This document shows, one piece after another, positions 19,641-28,789 of a stretch of DNA of 64,000 bases (the stretch's first letter is position 1; the number at the start of each line of letters is the position of its first letter). Source of the DNA: Mycolicibacterium agri (GTDB taxonomy: Bacteria > Actinomycetota > Actinomycetes > Mycobacteriales > Mycobacteriaceae); contig NZ_PDCP01000001.1 in assembly GCF_002553505.1 (NCBI RefSeq), positions 1-64,000 on the forward strand, written 5' to 3'. A program made the position numbers and the translations under genes. The notes beneath the pieces are model-generated. The model ran no database searches and was not told where the DNA came from. It saw only the letters and a program-made list of their open reading frames with translations.

Positions 19641-20849
19641 ATGGCGGGTGTTTTTTCACGTCTGGTCGGCCAGGGCGCTGTGGAGGCCGAACTTGTGGCC
19701 GCGGCGCAGGCTGCGCGCCGTGATCCTGCTCACAGCGCCGACGCTACAGGCACCATGACTCATGCCTGGCTGATCACGGGGCCACCGGGGTCGGGCCGCT
19801 CGGTGGCGGCGCTGTGCTTCGCGGCCGCGCTGCAGTGCACGTCCGACGGGGTGCCCGGGTGCGGGGAGTGCCGGGCGTGCACGACGACGATGGCCGGCAC
19901 CCACGCCGACGTGCGGCGGATCATCCCCGAGGGGCTGTCGATCGGCGTGGACGAGATGCGCACCATCGTGCAGATCGCGTCGCGGCGGCCGGGCACGGGG
20001 CGCTGGCAGATCGTCGTGATCGAGGACGCCGACCGGCTGACTGAAGGCGCCGCGAATGCGCTGCTCAAGGTGGTCGAGGAACCACCGGCCTCGACGGTGT
20101 TCCTGCTGTGCGCGCCGTCGGTGGACCCGGAGGACATCGCGATCACGCTGCGCTCGCGCTGCCGCCACGTGGCGTTGGTGACGCCGCCGGTGGAGGCCAT
20201 CGCGCAGGTGCTGATCGAGCGGGACGGGATTCCCGCCGAGGACGCCACATGGGCGGCGTCGGTCAGCGGCGGGCATGTCGGGCGGGCCCGTCGGCTCGCC
20301 ACCGACGAGGAGGCCCGCCGCAGGCGTGAGCGGGCGCTGGGGCTGGCGCGGGACGCCGCCACGCCGTCGCGGGCGTTCGCCGCCGCCGAGGAGCTGGTGG
20401 CGGCCGCCGAGGCCGAGGCGATGGCGCTGACCGTCGACCGCAACGAGGCCGAGACCGAGGAGCTGCGCACCGCGCTCGGTGCGGGCGGCACGGGCAAGGG
20501 CACCGCGGGCGCTCTGCGGGGTGCGACGGGCGCGATCAGAGACCTTGAACGCAGGCAAAAGTCACGCCAGACGCGGGCCTCGCGCGACGCGCTGGATCGC
20601 GCGCTGATCGACCTGGCGACGTACTTCCGCGACGCCCTGCTGGTGTCGGCGCACGCGGAGACGGTGCAGCCCAACCACCCCGACATGGCCGACAAGGTCG
20701 CGGCGATGGCGGCGGCGGTGCCGCCGGACCGCCTGCTGCGCTGCATCGAGGCCGTGCTGGAGTGCCGCGAGGCGCTGGCGGTCAACGTGAAGCCGAAGTT
20801 CGCCGTCGACGCGATGGTCGCCACCGTCGGGCGGGCGCTGCGGAACTGA
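19641..20849 (+). CDS. holB: DNA polymerase III delta-prime subunit (Rv3644c-like)
   Basis: A 402-residue AAA+ clamp-loader subunit. It has a P-loop-like GPPGSGRSVAA in which the usual Lys is Arg, as expected for a delta-prime subunit that does not hydrolyse ATP. The zinc motif is visible in CTSDGVPGCGECRAC, and Walker-B-like VVIEDADRLTEGAANALLK and sensor-like TLRSRCRHV are present. The start MAGVFSRLVGQ is the typical clamp-loader opening. Upstream frame extension runs into the cyclase gene's promoter and was rejected. It precedes tRNA-Thr. Confidence 0.92.
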   Translation: MAGVFSRLVGQGAVEAELVAAAQAARRDPAHSADATGTMTHAWLITGPPGSGRSVAALCFAAALQCTSDGVPGCGECRACTTTMAGTHADVRRIIPEGLSIGVDEMRTIVQIASRRPGTGRWQIVVIEDADRLTEGAANALLKVVEEPPASTVFLLCAPSVDPEDIAITLRSRCRHVALVTPPVEAIAQVLIERDGIPAEDATWAASVSGGHVGRARRLATDEEARRRRERALGLARDAATPSRAFAAAEELVAAAEAEAMALTVDRNEAETEELRTALGAGGTGKGTAGALRGATGAIRDLERRQKSRQTRASRDALDRALIDLATYFRDALLVSAHAETVQPNHPDMADKVAAMAAAVPPDRLLRCIEAVLECREALAVNVKPKFAVDAMVATVGRALRN

Positions 20850-20906
20850 CTTGGGCGCTCGCCGGGGCCTGCCGTAGACTCGTGCCGCCCGGCTCGCTCC
20901 GGGCGT

Positions 20907-20979
20907 GCCACCTTAGCTCAGTCGGCAGAGCGATTCACTCGTAATGAATAGGTCGGGGGTTCGATTCCCCCAGGTGGCT
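20907..20979 (+). tRNA. thrT: tRNA-Thr (CGT anticodon)
   Basis: A 73-base cloverleaf: acceptor stem GCCACCT/AGGTGGC with discriminator U, D-arm around AGCTCAGTCGGCAGAGC, anticodon stem ATTCA/TGAAT with loop CTCGTAA giving anticodon CGU, and T-arm GGGGGTTCGATTCCCCC. CCA is not encoded. It reads the ACG threonine codon. Its position after the delta-prime gene matches M. tuberculosis. Confidence 0.97.
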
Positions 20980-20993
20980 CTCACTTGTCGATT

Positions 20994-21060
20994 CGCGCGG
21001 CACCCCCTTTTTCGCGCGGCACCCCCTTTTTCGCGCGGCACCCCCTTTTTTCGCGCGAGA
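20994..21060 (+). repeat. 19-bp tandem array downstream of tRNA-Thr
   Basis: Three head-to-tail copies of CGCGCGGCACCCCCTTTTT (19, 19 and 20 bp) plus a partial fourth (CGCGCG). The array begins 14 bases after the tRNA and runs directly into the 53-bp repeat core that follows. Each unit ends in a C-run and a T-run, so it might help end tRNA transcription. Confidence 0.9.
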
Positions 21061-21113
21061 GTGCGTGTCTGCGGGCGACACGCCGTGTGAATTGCGAAGT
21101 TTGCGCACCCTCG
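21061..21113 (+). repeat. 53-bp dispersed repeat core, copy A
   Basis: About 46 of 53 positions match the copy at 28662-28714 read on the minus strand. Both contain GCGTGTC / GACACGC arms with a seven-base loop, an AGTTTGCGCA block, and end CTCG. Both copies are preceded by a 19-bp tandem array and lie just downstream of a gene in its direction of transcription. Confidence 0.85.
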
Positions 21114-21128
21114 CGGCCCGCTGTGTTG

Positions 21129-21470
21129 CTACTCGCCGAGCGTCTCCTGGGCAATCCTGTTCGCCGTCGAGGCGGCCGGGAAGCCCGCATAGCCGCTGGA
21201 GTGGTAGATGACCTCGGCGATCTCGTCGTCGGTCAGCCCGTTGGTGCGGGCGATCCGGAAATGGATGGCCAGCTCGTCGGTGGCGCGCAGCGCGATGAGC
21301 ATGCCCAGAGTGACGAGGCTGCGTCCCCACAGCCGGCCGAAGACGTTGTCGACGGCGATCTCGAACAGCTCGTCGGCGAAACCGCCCTTCGGAAGGGTTG
21401 CGTCGTCGCCCAGGACGCCGGGCATCAGCTGACGGAAGACGTTGGTTCCTGTTTCGCGCACATCAGTCAT
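21129..21470 (-). CDS. Carboxymuconolactone decarboxylase-family protein
   Basis: A 113-residue helical protein of the CMD/AhpD-like superfamily. The core resembles family members: WGRSLVTLGMLIALRATDEL and RIARTNGLTDDEIAEVIYHS. The AhpD redox CxxC pair is absent, because no cysteine occurs in the chain. It is therefore more like the gamma-CMD or CMD-like group than a peroxidase partner. Substrate unknown. It is separated by only 15 bp from the downstream end of the next leftward gene, the large membrane protein, and may be co-transcribed with it. Confidence 0.85.
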   Translation of the reverse strand: MTDVRETGTNVFRQLMPGVLGDDATLPKGGFADELFEIAVDNVFGRLWGRSLVTLGMLIALRATDELAIHFRIARTNGLTDDEIAEVIYHSSGYAGFPAASTANRIAQETLGE

Positions 21471-21485
21471 GCGCTCACTGTCGCA

Positions 21486-23273
21486 TCAGACCGGGGCGAG
21501 GTAACCCACGGGCCCGGATGCGACGCAGATGGACAGCGCGGCGGTGTTGGCGCGCACGTTGATGGCGTCGCCGGCGCCGGGCAGACGCACGAAGACCCGG
21601 TTGAGGCCAGGGTGTACCGGCACCTTGATGTCCTTGCCCTCGCTGAGCGACAGTGTCATGGAGCCTTCGCTGTTGGCAAGGTAATTGATTTCGGCGGTCC
21701 AGTCCGACGGCAGCAGCGGCCCGTCGAGTGGCATGCGGGCCGGGAAGTCGGGCTGGACGAGGTATCCGCACTTCGGGTCGGGTCCGGGGACAATGGTGCG
21801 GACCCAGGTGACCTTGGCGTCGACGAGGTTGCCGCGATTGTCGAGCATGCGCAGTTCGGTTGTGCTGTCGGCGAATTCGGGCCGGTCACGCAGTAGTGCG
21901 AACATGTGGCTCGCCAGGTTTTCGGGTGCGGCCACCCGTTGAAGGACGAACGGGTCGACTTCTTGGTCAAGCATCGGAGCGCTGGAGGTCTGGTGGGCTT
22001 TGGCCAGCCCGGCTCGGGCGTTCTGCAGGTACGGTTGTGCGGGATTGTCTTGCCAGATCGTCGTGAAGGTCGCGGTGGAGTACAGACTGCTGACGACGAA
22101 AGCTGCTGTGGCGGTGACGATTATCGCGGTGCGCGTGGGCGAGGCGTCGAGCCAACGGGAGCGTTCGCGGTTCGGGGCGCAGAGACCCACGGCCGCGAGC
22201 AGCGTGAGCACGATGACGAGGTCGGGGAAGTAGCGAAGGGTCTGCGCGAGCTCCAACGCGGTGAATTTCGATGAGCGCAGAAGATAAATCGGGATCTGGC
22301 AGGCGATGGCGTAGCCGACGGCGGTGAGCCACAGCAGGCCGATGCGTTGCTTGCGGAGGAATGACACGGTCACGACGGCGGCGAGCGCCAGCCAGCCGAG
22401 CGCCATGGCGGTGGCCGGTGGTGTCGCCCAGGGCGACGCCGGGGCCCAGCGTTGCCAGTCCCACGGCCCGCCGGCGAGCCCGGGAATGATGCCGTGAGTG
22501 ATGGAGCGGATCAAGAGGTCTCGAGTCATGGGGAGGTCGCGGCTCCACCGTTCCTGGTCGACGATGATGACGTAGAGAACGATCCAGGCGGCGGTGAGTG
22601 TGAGTGAGCTGATCCAGAGGTGTTGTCCGCGTTGCCAAACGGTGCGCAGAGCCTTCGCGTCACCTGTGACATGCGCGAGAAGCGCTGCGACGGTGAATGC
22701 GACGAAGGGGATGACGGCGGCCTTTTCGAAGAAGAGCAGGCCACCGAGAAAGACGAGGAATCCGGTGACGGCGTAGCGCTTTTGGCCGGTGCGCACCAGC
22801 AGGATCGCGTCTGCCGTGACCCATGCCATCGCGGTGAGCATCGGCAGCGAGTTCAACGCGGCTGCCCACCAGGCGAATCCGGGGATGCCGAGAGGAGTGA
22901 ACAGCGCGAACATCAGCGGGATCAACAGGACGGGCCGCCACCCAAGGATGACGTGGAGGGCTCGTAGGAGCGCGAGTGAGGCGAGGAGCTGTAGAACCAC
23001 CAGGCTGATGGCCGGCCCGACCCAGTTCAGCGGTGCCAGGTGGGCGATCACGCCCGCGACGAGAAAGGCGGCGGGCATGACGTGGCCGTCGTGGTCGTCG
23101 AACAGGTAGGCGGGGGAGAAGAGGCTCTGGGTGCCGGCGCGGCCGATGAGGATGAGGTCGTCCCAGTAGAAGTAGCCCTTGAAGGCCAGGATCGCCCGGA
23201 GGACGAGTTGGACCGCGATCAGGGCGATGGCGGTCGATGCAACCCAGTTGGTGCGGGTCAGCCGGACTGCCAT
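21486..23273 (-). CDS. Large multi-pass membrane protein (Rv3635-like)
   Basis: A 595-residue protein with about ten to twelve hydrophobic segments in the first two-thirds (for example NWVASTAIALIAVQLVLRAI, TAIIVTATAAFVVSSLYS) and a soluble C-terminal domain of roughly 190 residues. The early loop carries YWDDLILIGRAG, an Asp-containing motif like the first-loop acidic residues of GT-C glycosyltransferases, so it may be a lipid-linked-sugar transferase. That is an inference. The start MAVRLTRTNWV is chosen for the AAAGGA leader seven bases upstream. It diverges from the proline-rich gene to its right. Confidence 0.75.
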   Translation of the reverse strand: MAVRLTRTNWVASTAIALIAVQLVLRAILAFKGYFYWDDLILIGRAGTQSLFSPAYLFDDHDGHVMPAAFLVAGVIAHLAPLNWVGPAISLVVLQLLASLALLRALHVILGWRPVLLIPLMFALFTPLGIPGFAWWAAALNSLPMLTAMAWVTADAILLVRTGQKRYAVTGFLVFLGGLLFFEKAAVIPFVAFTVAALLAHVTGDAKALRTVWQRGQHLWISSLTLTAAWIVLYVIIVDQERWSRDLPMTRDLLIRSITHGIIPGLAGGPWDWQRWAPASPWATPPATAMALGWLALAAVVTVSFLRKQRIGLLWLTAVGYAIACQIPIYLLRSSKFTALELAQTLRYFPDLVIVLTLLAAVGLCAPNRERSRWLDASPTRTAIIVTATAAFVVSSLYSTATFTTIWQDNPAQPYLQNARAGLAKAHQTSSAPMLDQEVDPFVLQRVAAPENLASHMFALLRDRPEFADSTTELRMLDNRGNLVDAKVTWVRTIVPGPDPKCGYLVQPDFPARMPLDGPLLPSDWTAEINYLANSEGSMTLSLSEGKDIKVPVHPGLNRVFVRLPGAGDAINVRANTAALSICVASGPVGYLAPV

Positions 23274-23423
23274 ACGTCCTTTCTGCTGGTCGGCGGGACC
23301 CTTCGAGGGTACGGGTCGGACGGGTTGGCCAGCGATCCTGGCGGTGCTGCCAGCCAATCGGGGCCGGTCACGCGTTCACAACAGCTGCTGCGATGCGATT
23401 CGGGATGCCTTTACGCTGGAACA

Positions 23424-24065
23424 ATGACTGGAAGCTCGCCCTATCCGCCTGGTTATGGCGCTCCTCCGCCAGGAAGCGGCCCTCCCCAGGCCGGGCCCGG
23501 TTATGCCCCGCACCCGTCGGCTCCCCGCCCGAGCCCCTCTCCGCGGACAGGCCGAACCGGTCTCTTAGCGTCCGGCGTAGTGCTAGCCGTGCTGCTGGGA
23601 GTTGCCGCACTGGTGGTGTCGATCGTCGCGGTCACGCGGGAACCTGCGTTACCGCCTCAGCCTGCCGTTCCTCAAGCCGCTCCGCAGCAACTGTTCGTAG
23701 ATGACGCCGACAAGGCGCTCTGCGAGGCAATTGGCCCGCTCATGAGAGAAGCTAGTGATCGCACCAACGCTTTTCTGCGGACAGGAACTCCCGATTCGCC
23801 GGAGCGCTTGAATGCGATCGCAGGGTTCAAAGCCGAAACAGCAGATTGGGCTAATCGCATCCAGAAAATTTTGAATGAGCATGCGGACCCCCCGCGCTAC
23901 CTCACTCGTACGCTCCAGCGCTATATCGATGGGTTGTTGCTCTACAGCGAAAATATGTATAAGGAACGCGGGCCTGATCCTTTTGACACCACCACTTATG
24001 ATTCTGCAATTGTCGCTTACGGCGGGCCCCTCGGAACTTGCTACAAGGTCGGCGTTCGGTGGTAG
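23424..24065 (+). CDS. Proline-rich single-pass membrane protein
   Basis: A 213-residue protein in three parts: a Pro/Gly-rich cytoplasmic-type N-terminus (MTGSSPYPPGYGAPPPGSGP), one hydrophobic segment (ASGVVLAVLLGVAALVVSIV, about 50-69), and an external helical domain (ADKALCEAIGPLMREASDR...). The domain has two cysteines that could form a disulfide. This layout is frequent among mycobacterial proteins encoded with ESX-type secreted proteins. The 3' half is visibly AT-richer than the surrounding core. The stop overlaps the start of the next gene, so the two are coupled. No function is recognised. Confidence 0.7.
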   Translation: MTGSSPYPPGYGAPPPGSGPPQAGPGYAPHPSAPRPSPSPRTGRTGLLASGVVLAVLLGVAALVVSIVAVTREPALPPQPAVPQAAPQQLFVDDADKALCEAIGPLMREASDRTNAFLRTGTPDSPERLNAIAGFKAETADWANRIQKILNEHADPPRYLTRTLQRYIDGLLLYSENMYKERGPDPFDTTTYDSAIVAYGGPLGTCYKVGVRW

Positions 24066-26521
24066 CAGTCGGAGGCGCTGGCGAGGTCAAACCGAATCGC
24101 AAGTTCTCGCACTTGATCCTCGATGGGCTGTGGCCCGAAACTTCCCCTAGCCCATGGGCGGGAGTAGCGAGTGCACAACAAACTTTCGCGCAGGCCTCTC
24201 GGACCGCGGCAGGACAGGTAAGTTCGTCCGCTGCTTCGATCCTCTCGAGTAATGACGGAGCGATGATCGAGTCCATGCACGCGACCTATCAGAGCGACAG
24301 CAAGGCCGTTGAGTCGCAGTCGGATCTGTTCGCTGAAATGGCTGGTGCGATCAACAAATGTGCTGACATCGTCGAAGAGGCTCGGCTGCAGCTGGATGCG
24401 ATCGATCGTGAGGCGCACGGAGCGATTCAGGAACTCATCGACAGCCAGAAGGGCGGGGTGTTCGGCGGTTGGGCTGTGCTGTCCATGATTTGGGCGATTC
24501 TCTCGCAAGCTCGAGCGGCTGCGATGGCGGCGTCCTCAGCTGCAGCGGCAAATATCGCTTCGCAGGGTTTCAGGGTTGAGTCGGCGTCCGCACCGACACC
24601 GGCCAGCGTGTCCGGCTTACCTACTCAAGCAGAGCCGTATAGTCCGCGTCCTCAACCACAATTTTTTATGGCAGGCAACGAGACGATCCCGCAAGACGTT
24701 CCTCCACAACCTCCCCAGCGTCCGGTGCGGGTGGATGGTCACGACTCTGTAGTGAAACCCGAGCCAGGCGCAACTCCGGAGCCAGCTCGCCCAGATGTTG
24801 ACTCGGATCCAGTTCGAGTTGATGACTCGGTCTCCCAGAGTGCCGACGGTCACGTGGGCTCCACGCTCCCCGGGCATGAAGCACCTGTCCGTGTCGAGGG
24901 CCATGACTCTCAGCCTGCATCAATTCTCCCAGCAGCATCACAACCCCAGACCGGTGGCGGCGCGGTTATCCCGCCGATGGCCCCCGTCTCCGGACTGTCT
25001 GGCGCAGGCGGCGGTGGCGGGATAAAGCCGCCGTCGATGCCCTCCATGCCGAGCACTCCAAGCATGCCCAGCACGCCGAGCATGCCCTCGACACCGACGC
25101 CGACGACGCCTGCCAGCCTGCCGACGCCCGCTACGGCGGCCAACGATCTGTCGCAGGGCTTCGCCAAGGGGCTCGCCGCCGGCGGGGCTCCGCTGCCGCC
25201 GTCTGTGCCGACGACGCCGCAAACGCCTATGACACCCCCAGCGGCCACGGAGATCGCCCCGGCGTCGCACCCCGCGTCGGCGCCGCCGCCCGCCGCGGCC
25301 GCCGGGCCCGTCGTCGGTCAATCGGCTTCGCCCCCTCCCGCGGCATCATCCGGCACTCCGGCACCGATGATCGCCGCCGCCCCGCCGCCGGGGAACCTCG
25401 CCGCTTTCGGCTCCGACCTGCCCAAAGGAACCCCGACGCCCCCGGCGCCCACCGTCTCCGCGAGCGGCTCGGGCGGTGCGGCATCGATGCCCGCAGCCGC
25501 CGCGTCCGCCGGCGTCTCGTCAACCGGTGTGCCGCCGAGCGTGCTCGCCACATCGGGCATCGCCGCCACCGGCACCGGCGCGGCGATGGTCAGCTCGGAA
25601 ACCAAGGATCAACACCTCGACGACGCCGTCGAACTCGCCTATGAGCTGTTGCACGCGTCGCGGATGTATCCCGGCCTGCACTGGTGCGTCGGCATCTTCA
25701 AGCTCGCCACCGGTACCGAGACCGTCATCGTCAGCAATGACGGAGCCAGCTACATTCCCCCCGGCGTGTACGTACCTCGTTCTGCCCGTGTGCTTTTCGT
25801 CGATCCGGAGCTCAGCGCCGGCTTCCATGCCAAGTGGTTCGGCTGGGTCAACCCGACCGCGATCATGGTCGCCTATGCCGCGGAACGCGCCGTCCTCGAC
25901 CCGAACGTCGAACTCTACGCCGTCGCCGCCACCACCGACCCCGGCGGTTCGTCCGTTCTGCCCGCCCGCCGCGCTGGGGTGCCGCACTACCAGGACTGCG
26001 ACTCCACGCGGTCGCCGATCGACCCGGCCACGCCCGCGCCCGAACTCGACGACTCCCGCGTACACCGGCTCGCGGTGATGTCCCCACAGCGCTACGAGGA
26101 GCTCACCGACGCCAATCTTGCTGCAAACGAACGTGGTTCGACCGCATGGGAAGCCACCGCCGGTGCCGTCGCGACCGCTCTCGCGGGCGCGGAGATTCTT
26201 CATATCGAAGTCGCGCCCGTCATCCGCGAAATCCTCGGCGCGCTCGCTGCGGGCACCCCCGTGTCCGACGACCAGTGGTCGGCACTCGCCGAGGTGCGGC
26301 TCTACGGCAAGTCGCTGTTCATGCGGCCTGGCTTCATCGAGGTCGAGCCGTCCGGCGATCCGAACACCACCGTCCTGTATCGCGCCCATCACAACCTCGA
26401 CCGGGCCGTGGAAGCACTTTCGCTTTGGCGTGGTGATAACCCCGACTATGCCGATATCGTCTATGCCACTGAGCAAGTCAGCAAGGAGGGCCAGCTATGG
26501 CCAGCAAGAACATCAAGCTGA
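24059..26521 (+). CDS. Mycobacterial DUF5631/DUF5632-like protein with EspA-like N-terminus
   Basis: An 820-residue protein in three regions. Residues 1-170 are helical, with LDGLWPETSPSPWAGVASAQ resembling the opening of WXG100-like / Esp-type helical-hairpin proteins. Residues about 180-510 are a Pro/Ser/Ala/Thr-rich linker with MPSTPS repeats. The C-terminal 300 residues form a folded domain (YELLHASRMYPGLHWCVGIF) like Rv0029/Rv2082-type proteins. Start GTG overlaps the upstream stop; TTG at 24038 is an alternative. Composition is AT-rich up to about 24,930 and strongly GC-rich after, suggesting a mosaic gene. It has no signal peptide, so export would need an ESX-type route. This is inference. 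Confidence 0.65.
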   Translation: MVAVGGAGEVKPNRKFSHLILDGLWPETSPSPWAGVASAQQTFAQASRTAAGQVSSSAASILSSNDGAMIESMHATYQSDSKAVESQSDLFAEMAGAINKCADIVEEARLQLDAIDREAHGAIQELIDSQKGGVFGGWAVLSMIWAILSQARAAAMAASSAAAANIASQGFRVESASAPTPASVSGLPTQAEPYSPRPQPQFFMAGNETIPQDVPPQPPQRPVRVDGHDSVVKPEPGATPEPARPDVDSDPVRVDDSVSQSADGHVGSTLPGHEAPVRVEGHDSQPASILPAASQPQTGGGAVIPPMAPVSGLSGAGGGGGIKPPSMPSMPSTPSMPSTPSMPSTPTPTTPASLPTPATAANDLSQGFAKGLAAGGAPLPPSVPTTPQTPMTPPAATEIAPASHPASAPPPAAAAGPVVGQSASPPPAASSGTPAPMIAAAPPPGNLAAFGSDLPKGTPTPPAPTVSASGSGGAASMPAAAASAGVSSTGVPPSVLATSGIAATGTGAAMVSSETKDQHLDDAVELAYELLHASRMYPGLHWCVGIFKLATGTETVIVSNDGASYIPPGVYVPRSARVLFVDPELSAGFHAKWFGWVNPTAIMVAYAAERAVLDPNVELYAVAATTDPGGSSVLPARRAGVPHYQDCDSTRSPIDPATPAPELDDSRVHRLAVMSPQRYEELTDANLAANERGSTAWEATAGAVATALAGAEILHIEVAPVIREILGALAAGTPVSDDQWSALAEVRLYGKSLFMRPGFIEVEPSGDPNTTVLYRAHHNLDRAVEALSLWRGDNPDYADIVYATEQVSKEGQLWPARTSS

Positions 26522-26826
26522 ACCCCGACGAGACGCTCGGTCACGTCAACAAGATCGCCGCGACGATGGCCGAAGCCGCCGTGCCCGGCCCGGTGCCGCC
26601 TCCGTCGCCTCCGGCCAGCCCGATCGATGTGGCACTCAACGCCGTGGCCGCGGCTGCTGCCGAGAAAGCCGCGGCATCGGCCGAAGCCATCGCCAGCCGC
26701 GGTACTCAGCACTACGCCGCGTCCGTCCAAGCCATCGAAGCCATGCGGGCGCAGGAAGAACAAAACGTCGAAACGATCACCGAGGTCCAGACCGGGGTCC
26801 CCGAAGCGGGTATTACCGAAGTCTGA
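26497..26826 (+). CDS. Small helical protein, EspC/Rv0028-like partner
   Basis: A 109-residue protein starting MASKNIKLNPDETLGHVNKI behind a strong GGAGGG leader and overlapping the previous gene by 25 bases. A proline-rich break (VPGPVPPPSPPASP) separates two helices. The second carries repeated Ala/Glu (AVAAAAAEKAAASAEAIASR). Size, helical-hairpin layout and position directly after the large gene are like small ESX partner proteins, but no WXG motif and no clear YxxxD/E export signal is seen. Probably the partner of the upstream product. Confidence 0.6.
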   Translation: MASKNIKLNPDETLGHVNKIAATMAEAAVPGPVPPPSPPASPIDVALNAVAAAAAEKAAASAEAIASRGTQHYAASVQAIEAMRAQEEQNVETITEVQTGVPEAGITEV

Positions 26827-26855
26827 CTTGCACAGCGCTCATCGGTATGGTGTAG

Positions 26856-27803
<948 letters not shown>

Positions 27804-28098
27804 CTATCGCGGGTTTACTTCATGCGGAAGCGCGGCATGCAAGCTTGGCGCCGCCAGCTCGCCGCCGCGTATCGGCTCATAAAGCTGAGGGGACTTGTCG
27901 AAGCCGTCCCAATAGATCCAGAGATGACCGCTCACGGGACAACGGAACGCAATGGTTGCCGCTAGGTACAATTCTTCGACATCAACCCGACCGCTGTAAT
28001 TGTCAAAGTCGGTGTCGGAGAGCAACTTCCACTCATTCTCGTTCGGGACATCACCGCTGGTCCGTATCGTCGTACCACACGCACACGAATTTCGCCAT
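27804..28098 (-). pseudogene. Small hypothetical protein gene with a frameshift near the start
   Basis: An AT-richer minus-strand frame reads CGTTIRTSGDVPNENEWKLL and ends YEPIRGGELAAPSLHAALPHEVNPR. Its natural-looking start, MAKFVCV from an ATG at 28098 with GGGG upstream, is in a different frame. Joined across a one- or two-base indel in the GTGTGCGTGTGG run it gives MAKFVCVCGTTIRTSGDVP, a believable start with a Cys-rich opening. As it stands the ATG frame ends after 15 codons. Alternatively translation begins at an ATG at 28160 inside the upstream gene. No function recognised. The size and context would fit an immunity-type protein. Confidence 0.5.
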
Positions 28099-28131
28099 AA
28101 CGCACCCCAATTGCATTGAGATTGCTGGTTT

Positions 28132-28509
28132 CTACGGCTCTTCAGAAATCCAGACGCCAACCTCTCCGCCGGGCGTGCCGGCGACTGTCCATCCCTTGGG
28201 CGCAGTCATCATCCACGCCTCGTAATGGTCGTCGGGCAGACATGTGATGACGGCTCCGTTGTCAAACGCGATTGTCAGTACACCTGAATCGTCCACGACG
28301 GATTCGGTGATCACCCGGCCGATCAGTTGCTCGATTGCTACCAAGCGCTCGGGCGGATCCGTCTGCGGCGAAAGATCCGTGGTCTCGCCATCGAGCATCA
28401 AGGTGAAGGGGCTATCAAGTCGGAGGAAATAGCCGCCGGAAAGCGACATCGTGAGCCCGTATTCGATGTGCTGAGACTGAATGCTCCTGCCGCGTAAGCC
28501 TAGATCCAT
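28132..28509 (-). CDS. DUF6188-like hypothetical protein
   Basis: A 125-residue acidic protein starting MDLGLRGRSIQSQHIEYGLT, predicted mostly beta (GGYFLRLDSPFTLMLDGETT, VLTIAFDNGAVITCLPDDHYEAW). It resembles small actinobacterial DUF6188 proteins. Composition is AT-richer than galE1 and the flippase-like gene that flank it, and the pair it forms with the downstream frameshifted gene interrupts the usual gene order, so it looks acquired. Many isolated small acidic proteins of this kind are immunity proteins of polymorphic toxins, but no toxin is present here. That role is speculation. Confidence 0.6.
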   Translation of the reverse strand: MDLGLRGRSIQSQHIEYGLTMSLSGGYFLRLDSPFTLMLDGETTDLSPQTDPPERLVAIEQLIGRVITESVVDDSGVLTIAFDNGAVITCLPDDHYEAWMMTAPKGWTVAGTPGGEVGVWISEEP

Positions 28510-28661
28510 GACGGCCACCAATTGACGACGGCACAACGTGCAGCGGCATCGCGAGATACATGCGTTTGCGCGCGGCTGTTATCCACCGGTCGCTCCCGCC
28601 CGCTCGCCACTCACCAAGCGTAGAGCCGAACTGGCGACCGAAGTGAACGGTTTTCAGGCAT

Positions 28662-28714
28662 CGAGCGTGCGCAAACTCCCGAATTCTTACGGCGTGTCGG
28701 CCGCAGACACGCAC
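28662..28714 (-). repeat. 53-bp dispersed repeat core, copy B
   Basis: Read on the minus strand it starts GTGCGTGTCTGCGG and ends GCGCACGCTCG, differing from copy A (21061-21113) at about seven positions. The GCGTGTC/GACACGC hairpin is conserved. It lies downstream of the leftward flippase-like gene, after a 19-bp array, in the same relative order as copy A. Confidence 0.85.
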
Positions 28715-28789
28715 GGTCGCGATGCCGAAATACGGTAGCGATGCCGAAATACGGTCGCGATGCCGAAATACGGTCACGGTGCCGAAATC
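28714..28789 (-). repeat. 19-bp tandem array overlapping the end of the flippase-like gene
   Basis: Four 19-bp units of CGGTCGCGATGCCGAAATA type (28714-28732, 28733-28751, 28752-28770, 28771-28789), with one to four differences between them. The last unit overlaps the final codons (Ile-Ser-Ala-Pro-stop) of the leftward gene. The other three look like duplicated copies of that gene end with TGA changed to CGA or CTA. Confidence 0.9.

Noticed and set aside
17906..19723. 605-codon open frame antisense to the adenylate cyclase
   Set aside because: The cyclase on the other strand has clear domains and codon bias; the antisense product is Gly/Arg/Gln-rich without motifs.
20994..21060. CRISPR array
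   Set aside because: The repeats are directly tandem with no unique spacers, and no cas genes are near. The same holds for the array at 28714-28789.
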